Shown here in pieces: positions 19,234 to 28,443 of a stretch of DNA of 50,905 nt; positions within the stretch are counted from its first letter, which is position 1; each line of letters opens with the position of its first letter. Made by a program: the position numbers and the translations under genes. The notes under the pieces were generated by a model. The model was not told the DNA's origin and made no database searches. It worked only from the letters and a program-made list of their open reading frames with translations. Origin of the DNA: Thauera sp. (GTDB lineage Bacteria; Pseudomonadota; Gammaproteobacteria; Burkholderiales; Rhodocyclaceae); NCBI GenBank assembly GCA_024710965.1, contig JANJTU010000132.1, positions 1 through 50,905 of the forward strand, in the 5' to 3' direction.

Positions 19234-20049
19234 TCAGGCCTGTCCGCGCGCGCCGGAGCCCCGCTCCGGTTCGCGCGGAAAGGCACGGAAGTAAAGCGCA
19301 CGGCTCGCATACGCCATCACCGGCAGGCTCACCAGCAGCAAGGGCAACAGCAGCGCGCTCAGGATGATCACGCCGGCCAGCAGGCAGGCCCAGCTCATCA
19401 CCACCGGAAAGCGGCCGAACACCGTGCGCACGCTGGCGACCACACCCGCGACCAGATCGGCGCGACCGTCGTAGATCAGCGGGATCGAGAACGCCGAGAT
19501 GGCGAACAGGATGAAGGCGAGCACCGCCCCCATGATGGAGCTGAAGAAGACGAAGCTCGTCACCGCATCCTCTGCCCGCAGCAGGCGGGCGAAGCCGGTT
19601 GGCGTCTGCCCCACCATGAAGCCGTAAAGCGTGCCCGCATCGGTGATCCAGATCAGGAACAGCAGCGCGCAGACGAAGGACACCACCCAGCCCCCGCGCG
19701 GCATGCGGCGAAAGCCGTGGACGACGTCCGCCGCCACCGGCCGCGTACCGGCATGGAGTGCGTCGGCAAGGGCGAAGAAGCCCGCGAGCAGGATCGGGCC
19801 GACGAGCATGAAGCCGCCTGCCAGCGACAGGCTGATGGGCGCGATCGCCTGTGCCTCGAGCACGCCGAACAGGATCAGCCCGAGTACGACGAAGACGGCA
19901 GCGTAGCCCATGCTGAGGCCGGGCAGGGCGCGGAACTGGCGCACGCCGGTCGCCAGCGAGGCGCCGATGTCGTTCAGCCGGAGTGCCGCCGGGCGCAGGC
20001 CCGCGGCGCGCGTTGCAGCGGTGGCGTCCGGGGGGCGGCGGGCTTGCAT
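19234..20049 (-). CDS. DUF2189-type integral membrane protein
   Basis: A 271-residue membrane protein with about six hydrophobic segments (roughly 48-66, 72-98, 122-140, 160-185, 210-232, 234-250) and a proline/arginine-rich N-terminus. The pattern, including the early LRLNDIGASLATGVRQFRAL segment, resembles the DUF2189 family, which has no assigned function. It begins 9 bp downstream of mltB on the same strand, so it may be the last member of the moxR-tgpA-mltB transcript. Family assignment is from memory of the pattern. Confidence 0.75.
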   Translation of the reverse strand: MQARRPPDATAATRAAGLRPAALRLNDIGASLATGVRQFRALPGLSMGYAAVFVVLGLILFGVLEAQAIAPISLSLAGGFMLVGPILLAGFFALADALHAGTRPVAADVVHGFRRMPRGGWVVSFVCALLFLIWITDAGTLYGFMVGQTPTGFARLLRAEDAVTSFVFFSSIMGAVLAFILFAISAFSIPLIYDGRADLVAGVVASVRTVFGRFPVVMSWACLLAGVIILSALLLPLLLVSLPVMAYASRALYFRAFPREPERGSGARGQA

Positions 20050-20058
20050 GAGGCGACC

Positions 20059-21147
20059 TCAGTCGGAAGGGGGCGGGGCGGTGGGGTCCTGTCGTGCGGC
20101 GCGCAGGCTGTCCACCAGGCGGCGCAGGCGCAGCGCCTCGGCCAGTTCGAACACCGCCATCGCATAGAAGCTGCTGCGATTGTAGCGGGTGATGACGTAG
20201 AAATTGCGGTAGCCGAGCCAGTATTCGGTGGCCGCGCCCGGCGTCTCGAGATCGACCAGGGTCGCCGTGGCCGCGGCCGGCGCTCCATCCAGCGTATTGA
20301 CCCCCGCCGCCGTGAGCGTGGAGGGCTCGAGCGCGGGCTCGATGCCGGCGGCCACCAGCGGTGCCGGGTCCGCGCCGCCGTCGAGGCGGGCGGGCTCGGC
20401 GACCGGCGCCCCCGCCTGCCAGCCATGGTCGTGCAGGTAGCGGGCGACGCTGCCGATGGCGTCGGCCGGCCCCGCATCGAAATCGATGCCGCCGTCGCCA
20501 TCGAAGTCCACCGCGTAGGCACGCACGCTGCTCGGCAGGAATTGCGGATAACCGAGGGCGCCGGCGAAGGAGCCGCTGTAGCTGGCCGGGTCGCGCCCCT
20601 GCTCGCGTGCGAGCAGGAACAGCGCCTCGAGCTCGCGGCGGAACAGATCGGCGCGCGGCGGGTAGTCGAACGCCAACGTGGCGAGTGCGGACAGGGTCTC
20701 GAAGTTGCCGGTGTGGCGGCCGTAGAGCGTCTCCACGCCGATGATGGCGACGATGATCTCGGGCGGCACGCCGTACTGCGCGGCAGCGCGTTCCAGGTCC
20801 GCCGCATGCTCGTCCCAGAACGAGATGCCGCCATCGATGCGCACCTGATCGAGGAAGCGCGCACGGTACTTGTGCCAGGAACGCACCCCCTTCCGCGCGG
20901 GCGGCGTGATCAGGCGGATCACCGCCGGCTCGTGCTGCGCGCGGGCCAGCGCGGCGCTGAGCTCGGCGGGGTCGAAACCGTGACGGGAGGCGACCTCGTC
21001 CACGAAGGCGCGGGCGTCGTCGCGTTCGGCAAAGGAGGCGTGCGCAGGCGGTGCCATGGCGCCCGTCAGTGCGGCCAGCATGGCGGCGAGCAGGATCGGG
21101 TTCGGGCGGCGGTGGGCGGCGACGGCGTTGCGGTGTGGCAGGCTCAT
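20059..21147 (-). CDS. mltB: lytic murein transglycosylase B
   Basis: Periplasmic enzyme cleaving the MurNAc-GlcNAc bond of peptidoglycan with formation of a 1,6-anhydro end. The 362-residue product has a Sec signal (cleavage near PAHA, about 37) without a lipobox, so it is probably soluble. Catalytic E139 is in IVAIIGVETLYGRHTG, and GALGYPQFLPSSVRAYAVDF is the family signature. An insertion of about 40 residues rich in Ala/Pro (around 265-310) is poorly conserved. The ATG overlaps the tgpA stop (ATGA), suggesting coupled translation. Confidence 0.93.
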   Translation of the reverse strand: MSLPHRNAVAAHRRPNPILLAAMLAALTGAMAPPAHASFAERDDARAFVDEVASRHGFDPAELSAALARAQHEPAVIRLITPPARKGVRSWHKYRARFLDQVRIDGGISFWDEHAADLERAAAQYGVPPEIIVAIIGVETLYGRHTGNFETLSALATLAFDYPPRADLFRRELEALFLLAREQGRDPASYSGSFAGALGYPQFLPSSVRAYAVDFDGDGGIDFDAGPADAIGSVARYLHDHGWQAGAPVAEPARLDGGADPAPLVAAGIEPALEPSTLTAAGVNTLDGAPAAATATLVDLETPGAATEYWLGYRNFYVITRYNRSSFYAMAVFELAEALRLRRLVDSLRAARQDPTAPPPSD

Positions 21148-23180
21148 GACAGGTCGAGGGTGTTCATCTTTCGGGCCAGCGCGCGCCGTTCGGCGGCGCT
21201 GGGCGCGTGTCCATAGCGCTGGCGGGCGTAGGCGGCGGCAAGCTCGCGCACGGCGTCTGCATGGCGAGGCAGGGCGGCGGCGGCCCGCTGCCCGTAGGCC
21301 AGCGGCCCTTCCCACGGCGCGCGCCGACAACCCAGGCGTGCCAGGCGGTGGCAGAGCCGTCGCCATGCGCGCTCCAGCGGGTCCTGCGGCCGCCGGCGGT
21401 GCACGGCCCACAGCAGCAAGGCGCCGAACAGCAGCAGGCAGGTGCCGCCGAGCAGTCCGGCGATCGTCCACAGGTCCGCGCGATGAAAGCCGAGCTGCGC
21501 CAGGAGTTCGCGTTGACGCTCCGGATTGTAGCCAAGAACGCGCTGGTTCCAGGCATTCGAAACCGCCTCCCAGCGGTGACGCAGGTCACGCAGCCAGTCG
21601 AATTGCGGGCGCAGCATCAGCGGTAGCAATTCGCCCGCGGGCAGTGCGGCGGCCAGGCCGTCCTCGATGCGCCGCGGCGCAGCGAGGGCGGTGGGATCGA
21701 CCCGCACCCAGCCCCGCCCCGCCAGCCAGACCTCGGACCAGGCGTGGGCGTCGGCCTGGCGCACGACGAGGTGGGCGTCGACCGGGTTCAGCTCGCCGCC
21801 CTGGTAGCCGGTCACGACCCGTGCCGGCACGCCGGCAGCCCGCATCAGGACGGTGAAGGCGGAGGCGAAGTGCTCGCAGAAGCCGCGCCGGGTCTCGAAC
21901 AGGAATCCGTCCACCGTGTCGCGCCCGAGCAGTGGCGGGCGCAGCGTGTAGATCAGGCGGCTGTCGCGCAGATGGCCGATCACGCGCTGCAGGATCACCT
22001 CGTGCGAGGCGGCGTCTGCGGCGAGCGTGCGTGCCAGGGCGACGCTGCGCGGGTTTGCGCCCTCCGGCAGGCGCAGCGCGGCGCTGAGCGTGGCGGTGGA
22101 TTCCTGCGCGCCGACCGGGGTGGCGGGGTAGGCCGTGAGCTCGAAGCGTGAGCGGGCGCGGACCGGCTGCGCGGCAAGTGCGTGATGGTCGCTCGCATAG
22201 CGCGCCGGCGGCTGGATGCTGCCGGGGTAGTCGAGGGCGAGCAGCCAGCGCCGGTTGTGCGCCTCGAGCGTCAGGCGATAGTCGAGGCGCGCGCCGTCCG
22301 GCGTGTAGAAGGGCGTCGCCGCTTCGTCGAAGGCGGCGGCGCGCCAGCTGCGCCCGTCGAACTCGGTCAGCACCGGGCCGCGCCAGTAGCGCTGGGCGGG
22401 CGGCGGGGGCGGGCCGGCGAACGCCGCGCGAAAGGCGATTGCGCCGGACTCGCCGAGCCGACTGATCGAGCCCGGACTCATCGTCTCGGACAGGCCGGTG
22501 CGGGCGCTGAACGCGTCGGCCGGCAGCCCCCACAGCGGCCCCTGCACGCGCGGGAACAGCAGGAACAGCACGAGCATGAAGGGCAGCCCCTGCAGCAGCA
22601 GGGTGGTGCCGGTGCGCAACTGCTCGCGCCAGCGGGCGCGCGGGTCGGCAAGGGCGACCAGGGCGACGAGGGCGAGCAGGCTGCCGGCCAGTGCCTGTGC
22701 CGCCACCAGCGGCGACTGGCTTTCGAGAAAGAGCGCGAGCTGGAGGAAGAAGCACAGCAGCACGGTCGCCCGGATGTCGCGCGCGGCGCGGATCTCGAGC
22801 AGCTTCAGGCCGAGCAGCAGGGCGAGCATCGCCACCCCCGGATCCTTGCCGAAGAAATGACCAAACTCGGCGCGCACGGCCAGCACCGCGGCCAGCGCGA
22901 GTGGGAGCAGCAGCGCGCCCGGCGGCGGCGCGCTGCCGCGCCACAGCAGCATCGCCCGCCAGCCCAGCAGCAGGGCGCACAGCGCCGCGACCCAGCCCGG
23001 CACCCAGGCGGTGTGCGGCGCCAGCGTGACGGCGGCGGCGCCGAGCAGCCAGGCGCCCTGGCGGCGGTCGAGGGCCGGCGGCGGCAGGGCCGGCGTCTCC
23101 CCGCCCTTGCCGCGGCGGCGCCAGCGCAAGGGCAGCCAGCGCAAGGGCAGCCAGCGCAGGGGTAGCCCGTGCTCAGGCAT
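21144..23180 (-). CDS. tgpA: TgpA-like transglutaminase-family membrane protein (DUF3488)
   Basis: A 678-residue inner-membrane protein like P. aeruginosa TgpA, whose periplasmic transglutaminase domain is needed for growth. The N-terminal half carries about six membrane helices (roughly 42-210). The periplasmic domain has the Cys-His-Asp triad: C435 in GFCEHFASAF, His in DAHAWSEVW and Asp in VRVDPTA. A further membrane helix (about 560-585) precedes a C-terminal DUF4129-like cytoplasmic tail. Residues 5-20 come from a 15-bp tandem repeat and are unlikely to be part of the fold. The start overlaps the upstream DUF58 gene by 8 bp. Confidence 0.9.
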   Translation of the reverse strand: MPEHGLPLRWLPLRWLPLRWRRRGKGGETPALPPPALDRRQGAWLLGAAAVTLAPHTAWVPGWVAALCALLLGWRAMLLWRGSAPPPGALLLPLALAAVLAVRAEFGHFFGKDPGVAMLALLLGLKLLEIRAARDIRATVLLCFFLQLALFLESQSPLVAAQALAGSLLALVALVALADPRARWREQLRTGTTLLLQGLPFMLVLFLLFPRVQGPLWGLPADAFSARTGLSETMSPGSISRLGESGAIAFRAAFAGPPPPPAQRYWRGPVLTEFDGRSWRAAAFDEAATPFYTPDGARLDYRLTLEAHNRRWLLALDYPGSIQPPARYASDHHALAAQPVRARSRFELTAYPATPVGAQESTATLSAALRLPEGANPRSVALARTLAADAASHEVILQRVIGHLRDSRLIYTLRPPLLGRDTVDGFLFETRRGFCEHFASAFTVLMRAAGVPARVVTGYQGGELNPVDAHLVVRQADAHAWSEVWLAGRGWVRVDPTALAAPRRIEDGLAAALPAGELLPLMLRPQFDWLRDLRHRWEAVSNAWNQRVLGYNPERQRELLAQLGFHRADLWTIAGLLGGTCLLLFGALLLWAVHRRRPQDPLERAWRRLCHRLARLGCRRAPWEGPLAYGQRAAAALPRHADAVRELAAAYARQRYGHAPSAAERRALARKMNTLDLS
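23121..23165. repeat. three 15-bp tandem repeats in the tgpA 5' end
   Basis: Two identical copies of CCAGCGCAAGGGCAG (23121-23135, 23136-23150) and a third with two changes (23151-23165). On the coding strand they give repeated L-P-L-R-W. The unit length is a multiple of three, so copy-number changes would stay in frame. Confidence 0.9.
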
Positions 23181-24162
23181 CGGGCCGTGTGCCCGGTGCG
23201 CCCGGCCCGAACAAGGCGAGCTGCCGCAGGCAGCGGTGCAGGTGCTCGCGCCCGTGCGCGCCGGCGATGGCTGCGCCGGGCAGGGCCAGGGCGTAGCGTC
23301 GGCCGCTGCGTTCGGCCGCCAGCAGCCAGGCGGCGAGGCGCGACAGGCGCTGCTCGGTGCCGAGGGGGGCGGGCAGCAGGGCCCAGTCGAGCACGAGGTC
23401 GTCGCCGGCCTGTGCGGCGAACTCCTTCGTCAGCATCGGCCCGCCGCGCGCCAGAACCTTCCATGCCACGTGGCGCGGCGAGTCGGCGAGGCGATGCAGG
23501 CGCAGGCCGGCGAAATCGTCGTCGCCGCCGTGCGCTACGCGCCGTCCGCCGCCGCGGTCACCGACGCCATCCGGCAGCGGCGGCGGGTCGGGTTCGGGGG
23601 CGGGATAGACGAGGCAGCGCAGATCGGGCACGAACACGCTCCAGGCGCGGATCAGACCGAGCGGCCAGGTGGTTTCGAGCACGGCGCGACCGAGGGCGAA
23701 CTCGCCGCGCCGCGGTGCGGGGCAGGCGAGGAGGACGTTGCGTGTCTCGCCCGGACCGAGGTCGAACGCGGTCTGGCAGCCGCGGGCGCGCAGCCGCAGC
23801 GCGGGCCGGCGCACGCTGCGGCCGTTGTCGAGCACGAGCTGGAAACCCGCCGCTTCGCCGCAGAACACCGGCTCGCAGCGGCCGGGGCGGATTGTCAGCC
23901 CGAGCAGGTTGCGGAACGCGTGCACGATGCTGGCGACGCCGGCGCCGCCGAGCAGGAAGGTGAGGCCGTAGCCGAGACTGAGGTTGTAGTTGACCGACGC
24001 CACCAGCATCACCAGCAGCACGGCGGCAAAGCCCATCCCGGCGGCGCTGGGGAGCACGTAGATGCGCCGCTGCACGAGCCGCAGCGGGCCCGCTTCGGCG
24101 GCGCCCGTGCGCCGCAGCCAGCGCCCGGCGAAGCGGCGTGCGATGGCGCGCGGTGAGGGCAT
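23173..24162 (-). CDS. DUF58 domain protein
   Basis: A 329-residue protein with two hydrophobic N-terminal helices (about 38-58 and 62-82) followed by a beta-rich domain and the C-terminal DUF58 core (LRLHRLADSPRHVAWKVLAR, then LTKEFAAQ), which often adopts a von Willebrand A-like fold. DUF58 proteins normally sit between a MoxR ATPase and a transglutaminase protein, exactly as here. Biochemical role unknown. Its ATG overlaps the stop of the MoxR gene by 1 bp, and its stop lies inside tgpA. Confidence 0.88.
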   Translation of the reverse strand: MPSPRAIARRFAGRWLRRTGAAEAGPLRLVQRRIYVLPSAAGMGFAAVLLVMLVASVNYNLSLGYGLTFLLGGAGVASIVHAFRNLLGLTIRPGRCEPVFCGEAAGFQLVLDNGRSVRRPALRLRARGCQTAFDLGPGETRNVLLACPAPRRGEFALGRAVLETTWPLGLIRAWSVFVPDLRCLVYPAPEPDPPPLPDGVGDRGGGRRVAHGGDDDFAGLRLHRLADSPRHVAWKVLARGGPMLTKEFAAQAGDDLVLDWALLPAPLGTEQRLSRLAAWLLAAERSGRRYALALPGAAIAGAHGREHLHRCLRQLALFGPGAPGTRPDA

Positions 24163-25079
24163 CAGTGCACGGCCACGCTCTGCAGCAGGCGCAGGATCGC
24201 CGCTGGCGGTGCGGGGCGGCCGTCGCCCGCGAGGTGCAGGCGGTGTGCGGCAACATGCGGGAAGACGGTCTGCACGTCTTCCGGCAGGACGTGGTCGCGG
24301 CCTTCGATCAGCGCCCAGGCGCGCGCGGCCGCGATCAGGCCGAGTCCGGCGCGCGGGCTGAGGCCGCCCGCCAGCTCGGGGCCGTGGCGGCTGGCGTGGA
24401 GCAGGGCCTGCACGTAATCGACGAGCGGCTCGGCGACGTGCAGCGCGCGCGCGGCGTGCTGCAGTTCCTGCAGCGCGGCGGGGGTGATCACCGGCGTCCG
24501 GCGTTCGAGCACGTGGCGGCGTTCTTCGCCCATCAGCAGCGCGCGTTCGGCGAGATGGTCCGGGTAGCCGAGCTGGATGCGCAGCAGGAAGCGGTCGAGC
24601 TGGCTTTCGGGCAGCGGAAAGGTGCCGATCTGGTGCGCCGGGTTCTGCGTCGCGATGACGAAGAAGGGCTCGGGGAGGGCGTAGGTTTCGCCGTCCGCGG
24701 TCACCTGGCGCTCCTCCATCGCCTCGAGCAGGGCGCTCTGCGTCTTCGGCGTCGCACGGTTGATCTCGTCGGCCAGGATCAGCTGCGCGAACAGCGGCCC
24801 CGGGCGAAAGCCGAAGGCGCTGCTGTCGCGGTCGAACACCGTCACGCCGATGATGTCGGCCGGCAGCAGGTCGCTGGTGAACTGGATGCGCTGGAACTGC
24901 AGGCCGACGAGGCGGGCGAGCGCGTGTGCCAGCGTGGTCTTGCCCACCCCGGGAACGTCCTCGATGAGCAGATGGCCGCGCGCGATCAGGCAGGCGAGGG
25001 CCAGCCGCAGCTCGCGTTCCTTGCCGAGGATGATCTGGCCGGCCGCTTCGAGGAGCCGGTTGGCATGATGTCTGGGCAT
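24162..25079 (-). CDS. MoxR-family AAA+ ATPase
   Basis: A 305-residue ATPase thought to act as a chaperone that matures or assembles client complexes, often with VWA-domain partners. The Walker A loop is in LIEDVPGVGKTTLAHA and Walker B in LILADEINRATPKTQSALLE; sensor 1 is ATQNP and the lid domain is complete. First gene of the minus-strand run moxR-DUF58-tgpA-mltB-DUF2189, in which consecutive genes overlap or nearly touch. It is divergent from the deacetylase gene across a 155-bp gap. Confidence 0.93.
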   Translation of the reverse strand: MPRHHANRLLEAAGQIILGKERELRLALACLIARGHLLIEDVPGVGKTTLAHALARLVGLQFQRIQFTSDLLPADIIGVTVFDRDSSAFGFRPGPLFAQLILADEINRATPKTQSALLEAMEERQVTADGETYALPEPFFVIATQNPAHQIGTFPLPESQLDRFLLRIQLGYPDHLAERALLMGEERRHVLERRTPVITPAALQELQHAARALHVAEPLVDYVQALLHASRHGPELAGGLSPRAGLGLIAAARAWALIEGRDHVLPEDVQTVFPHVAAHRLHLAGDGRPAPPAAILRLLQSVAVH

Positions 25080-25234
25080 GTGCGGCTTACTGTGAAATTG
25101 GCGGTGAAGCGGTGATAATAGACGACAAACATCGCCGCCCCGTGTGCCTCGCCAGGCGGGCGTGGCGAATACCTGCGCGGCCTCCGCTCGAGACGGCCGC
25201 CACGTCGAATGTTCGGGACAGGAGAGGGAGGATT

Positions 25235-26158
25235 ATGACTACGGCATTCATCACGCACCGCGAGTGCTGGCTGCACGACATGGGGTCGATGCATCCGGAA
25301 TGTCCGGATCGGCTGTCCGCGATCAACGACCGCCTGATCGCGGCCGGGCTCGACATGTACATCTCCTTTTACGACGCCCCGGTCGCCACGCGCGAGCAGA
25401 TCATCCGCGTGCATCCGGCTTCCTATCTGGAAGACCTGCTCGCGAGCGTGCCCGAGCACGGCATCCGCCACCTCGACCCGGACACCGCGATGAGCCCCGG
25501 CACGATGAAGGCGGCGCTGCGCTCGGCGGGCGCCGGCGTGCTGGCCACCGACCTGGTGATGGCAGGCGAGATCGAGAACGCCTTCTGCGCGGTGCGCCCG
25601 CCCGGGCATCATGCCGAACATGCGAAGGCGATGGGGTTCTGCTTCCTCAACAACGTCGCCATCGCCGCGCGCCATGCGCTGGAAGTCCATGGCCTGGAGC
25701 GCGTCGCGATCGTCGACTTCGACGTCCACCACGGCAACGGCACGGAGGACATCTTCCGCAACGACGCGCGCGTGATGATGGCGGGCATCTTCCAGCATCC
25801 GTTCTACCCCTACTGCGGCACCGACAATCCGCCGCCGCACATGTGCAATGTGCCGCTGCCGGCGGGGACCCGCGGCGACGCCTTCCGCCAGGTGTTTGCC
25901 GACATCGTCGTGCCCGCGCTGCGCAGTCACAACCCGCAGGCGATCTTCATCTCGGCGGGCTTCGACGCCCACTACGAGGACGACATGGGCTCGCTCGGCC
26001 TGCTCGAGGCCGACTATGTCTGGGCGACGCACCAGATCAAGGGCGTGGCCGAGGATTGCGGCCACAAGCGCATCGTCTCGGTGCTGGAAGGCGGCTACGC
26101 CCTGTCCGCGCTGGCGCGCTCGGTGGTGGCGCACATCAAGGCGCTGGCCGACCTGTAG
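25235..26158 (+). CDS. histone deacetylase family protein (acetylpolyamine/acetoin-utilisation-type amidohydrolase)
   Basis: A 307-residue zinc amidohydrolase of the arginase/deacetylase fold. HPECPDRLSAI, RPPGHHAEHAKAMGFCFLNN (catalytic His pair), VDFDVHHGNGTEDIF (zinc ligands Asp and His) and ISAGFDAHYEDDMGSL (third ligand Asp) are all intact, so an active enzyme is expected. The substrate in bacteria is uncertain: acetylpolyamines, acetylated proteins or small amides. A strong GGAGAGGGAGG site precedes the ATG at 25235. It seems to be a single-gene unit. Confidence 0.9.
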   Translation: MTTAFITHRECWLHDMGSMHPECPDRLSAINDRLIAAGLDMYISFYDAPVATREQIIRVHPASYLEDLLASVPEHGIRHLDPDTAMSPGTMKAALRSAGAGVLATDLVMAGEIENAFCAVRPPGHHAEHAKAMGFCFLNNVAIAARHALEVHGLERVAIVDFDVHHGNGTEDIFRNDARVMMAGIFQHPFYPYCGTDNPPPHMCNVPLPAGTRGDAFRQVFADIVVPALRSHNPQAIFISAGFDAHYEDDMGSLGLLEADYVWATHQIKGVAEDCGHKRIVSVLEGGYALSALARSVVAHIKALADL

Positions 26159-26240
26159 CGGCGGCGCGGGCCTCATGCGCTGCGGCCGGCAGGGCGGGCA
26201 GGAAAATGCGCGCCGCGCTGGCCGTGTGCCGACGATCGGT

Positions 26241-26246
26241 TAGAAT
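26241..26246 (+). promoter_or_regulatory. putative -10 element upstream of dapA
   Basis: TAGAAT lies 28 bp before the dapA ATG in the 115-bp gap. No convincing -35 hexamer is visible at 16-18 bp spacing, so this is a weak call. Confidence 0.4.
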
Positions 26247-26273
26247 CGGCCTTTTATCGTTCTGCCCAACGCC

Positions 26274-27152
26274 ATGATTACCGGATCGCTTGTCGCCATC
26301 GTCACTCCCATGCTGGACGACGGGAGCCTGGATTTTCCCCGCCTGCGCAGTCTCATCGACTGGCACATCGCCGAGGGCACCGACGGCATCGTCATCGTCG
26401 GCACCACCGGCGAATCGCCCACGGTCGACGTCGAGGAACACTGCGAGCTCATCCGCGTCGCCGTCGCGCACGCCGCCGGCCGCGTGCCGGTGATCGCCGG
26501 CACCGGCGCCAACTCCACCGCCGAGGCGGTCGAATTGGCGCGCTTCGCCGCCGAGGCGGGCGCCGCCGCCCACCTGTCGGTCGTGCCCTACTACAACCGC
26601 CCGACGCAGGAAGGCCTCTACCGCCACTTCCGCACCATCGCCGAAGCGGTCGAACTGCCGCTGATCCTGTACAACGTGCCCGGCCGCACGGTGGCCGACC
26701 TGGCCAACGACACCACGCTGCGCCTGGCCGAGATCCCCAACGTCGTCGGCATCAAGGACGCCACCGGCAATCTCGACCGCGCCTGCGACCTGATCGAGCG
26801 CGCACCGAAGGGCTTCGCCCTCTACAGCGGCGACGACATGAGCTCGGCCGCGTTCCTGATGCTCGGCGGCCACGGCGTGATCTCCGTCACCGCCAACGTC
26901 GCGCCGCGCGCGATGCACGCGCTGTGCGCAGCGGCGGCAGCCGACGACATGCGCACGCTGCGCGAGGTCAACGCCACGCTGACCGGACTGCATCGCGACC
27001 TGTTCTGCGAAGCCAACCCGATTCCGGTCAAGTGGGCGGTTGCCCGCATGGGGCTGATCGGCCACGGCATCCGCCTGCCGCTCACGCAGCTGTCCGAGTC
27101 GCAGCACGCGCGCGTCCTCAAGGCGATGCGCAAGGCCGGCATTTCGGTCTGA
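26274..27152 (+). CDS. dapA: 4-hydroxy-tetrahydrodipicolinate synthase
   Basis: Lyase condensing pyruvate with aspartate semialdehyde in lysine and meso-diaminopimelate synthesis. The 292-residue TIM barrel starts [21 protein letters not shown] binds the pyruvate carboxyl, the catalytic Tyr is in [10 protein letters not shown], and the Schiff-base lysine is in [10 protein letters not shown]. bamC begins 26 bp downstream, and this dapA-bamC pairing is conserved in proteobacteria. Confidence 0.97.
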   Translation: MITGSLVAIVTPMLDDGSLDFPRLRSLIDWHIAEGTDGIVIVGTTGESPTVDVEEHCELIRVAVAHAAGRVPVIAGTGANSTAEAVELARFAAEAGAAAHLSVVPYYNRPTQEGLYRHFRTIAEAVELPLILYNVPGRTVADLANDTTLRLAEIPNVVGIKDATGNLDRACDLIERAPKGFALYSGDDMSSAAFLMLGGHGVISVTANVAPRAMHALCAAAAADDMRTLREVNATLTGLHRDLFCEANPIPVKWAVARMGLIGHGIRLPLTQLSESQHARVLKAMRKAGISV

Positions 27153-27178
27153 CCCGAATTTCTCCACCCAGGAACCAC

Positions 27179-28327
27179 ATGAATCGCCCCATGCGCACTT
27201 CCGTTCCCCTCATCGCCTTGTCGCTCGTACTCGCCGGCTGCTCCAGCTCGCTGCTCGAGTCCAAGCGCATCGACTACAAGAGCGCGCGCCAGATGCAGCA
27301 GCCGCTCGAGATCCCGCCCGATCTCACCGCACCGACGCGTGACGACCGCTTCGCCGTGCCCGACGTTTCGCCGCGCGGCGTGGCGACCTACTCGGCCTAC
27401 TCGGCCGACCGCGCCGGCCAGCCTGCGACCGCCGCCACCACCGGCGCCGCGGACGTGCTCGCGACGCCCGAGAAGATGCGCATCGAGCGGGCCGGGACGC
27501 AGCGCTGGCTGGTGGTCGCCGGGACGCCGGAAGAGCTGTGGCCGCAGATCAAGGATTTCTGGCTCGAGCTCGGCTTCATCCTCAATATCGAGAGCCCCGA
27601 CATCGGCGTCATGGAAACCGACTGGGCCGAAGATCGCGCCAAGATCCCGCAGGATTTCATTCGCAGCAGCATCGGCAAGGTGCTCGACGGCCTGTTCTCC
27701 ACCCCCGAGCGCGACAAGTTCCGCACCCGTCTGGAAGCGGGCAAGGAGGCCGGTACGGTCGAGGTCTACGTCAGCCACCGCGGCATGATGGAGATCTATC
27801 CGAACGAGGCCAAGGACACCACGATCTGGCAGCCGCGCCCGGCCGACCCCGAGCTCGAGGCCGAGATGCTGCGCCGACTGATGGTTCGCCTCGGTGCCGA
27901 AGAGGCACGCGCCGAAGCGGCGCTGACGACGGCGCCAGTTGCCGAGCGTGCCAAGGTCAGCGCCGGCAGCGATGGCCAGGTCAGCCTGAGCATGGAGGAA
28001 CCCTTCGACCGCGCGTGGCGCCGCGTCGGGCTGGCGCTCGACCGCATCGGCTTCACCGTGGAAGACCGCGATCGCGCACAGGGCCTGTACTTCGTCCGCT
28101 ATGTCGATCCCGAGGTCGACAACCGCAGCCCGGACAAGGGTTTCCTGTCGCGGCTCGCCTTCTGGCGCAGCGAGGACAAGCCGGCCGCCGGCGGCAGCGA
28201 GTACCGCCTGCGCGTGCAGGGGCAGGGTGACCTCTCCCGCGTCACGGTGCTGACGCGCGAGGGCGGTGCCGACAGTTCGGACACCGCCAAGCGCATGCTG
28301 GGCCTGCTGCAGCAGGAACTGCGCTGA
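27179..28327 (+). CDS. bamC: outer membrane protein assembly factor BamC
   Basis: Lipoprotein of the BAM complex, which inserts beta-barrel proteins in the outer membrane. The 382-residue product has a signal peptide with lipobox LAGC and the N-terminal unstructured segment that docks on BamD (KRIDYKSARQMQQPLEIPPD, close to the E. coli pattern YKRQVSGDEAYL in position). Two helix-grip domains follow (about 95-210 and 245-380). The ATG at 27179 is preceded by AGGAA. A strong terminator follows, shared with the convergent lipoprotein gene. Confidence 0.93.
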   Translation: MNRPMRTSVPLIALSLVLAGCSSSLLESKRIDYKSARQMQQPLEIPPDLTAPTRDDRFAVPDVSPRGVATYSAYSADRAGQPATAATTGAADVLATPEKMRIERAGTQRWLVVAGTPEELWPQIKDFWLELGFILNIESPDIGVMETDWAEDRAKIPQDFIRSSIGKVLDGLFSTPERDKFRTRLEAGKEAGTVEVYVSHRGMMEIYPNEAKDTTIWQPRPADPELEAEMLRRLMVRLGAEEARAEAALTTAPVAERAKVSAGSDGQVSLSMEEPFDRAWRRVGLALDRIGFTVEDRDRAQGLYFVRYVDPEVDNRSPDKGFLSRLAFWRSEDKPAAGGSEYRLRVQGQGDLSRVTVLTREGGADSSDTAKRMLGLLQQELR

Positions 28328-28394
28328 GCCCCGGCTGCGGATGCCCTGCGTGGCAGTGGCATCCGCAGCCCCGCCACAACAAATGGACAGACAC

Positions 28395-28423
28395 AAAAAA
28401 GCCGGCTCGAAGCCGGCTTTTTT
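28395..28423. terminator. bidirectional terminator between bamC and the convergent lipoprotein
   Basis: A perfect 13-bp stem, AAAAAAGCCGGCT with AGCCGGCTTTTTT, and a CGA loop. It has T-runs on both strands and lies between two convergent genes. Confidence 0.92.
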
Positions 28424-28443
28424 GCGACGCGCTGCTGCGCAGC

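Noticed and set aside
18991..21216. Long plus-strand open frame covering the DUF2189 and mltB region
   Set aside because: Antisense to mltB, whose E139 catalytic motif and signal peptide are clear; the plus-strand product is low-complexity.
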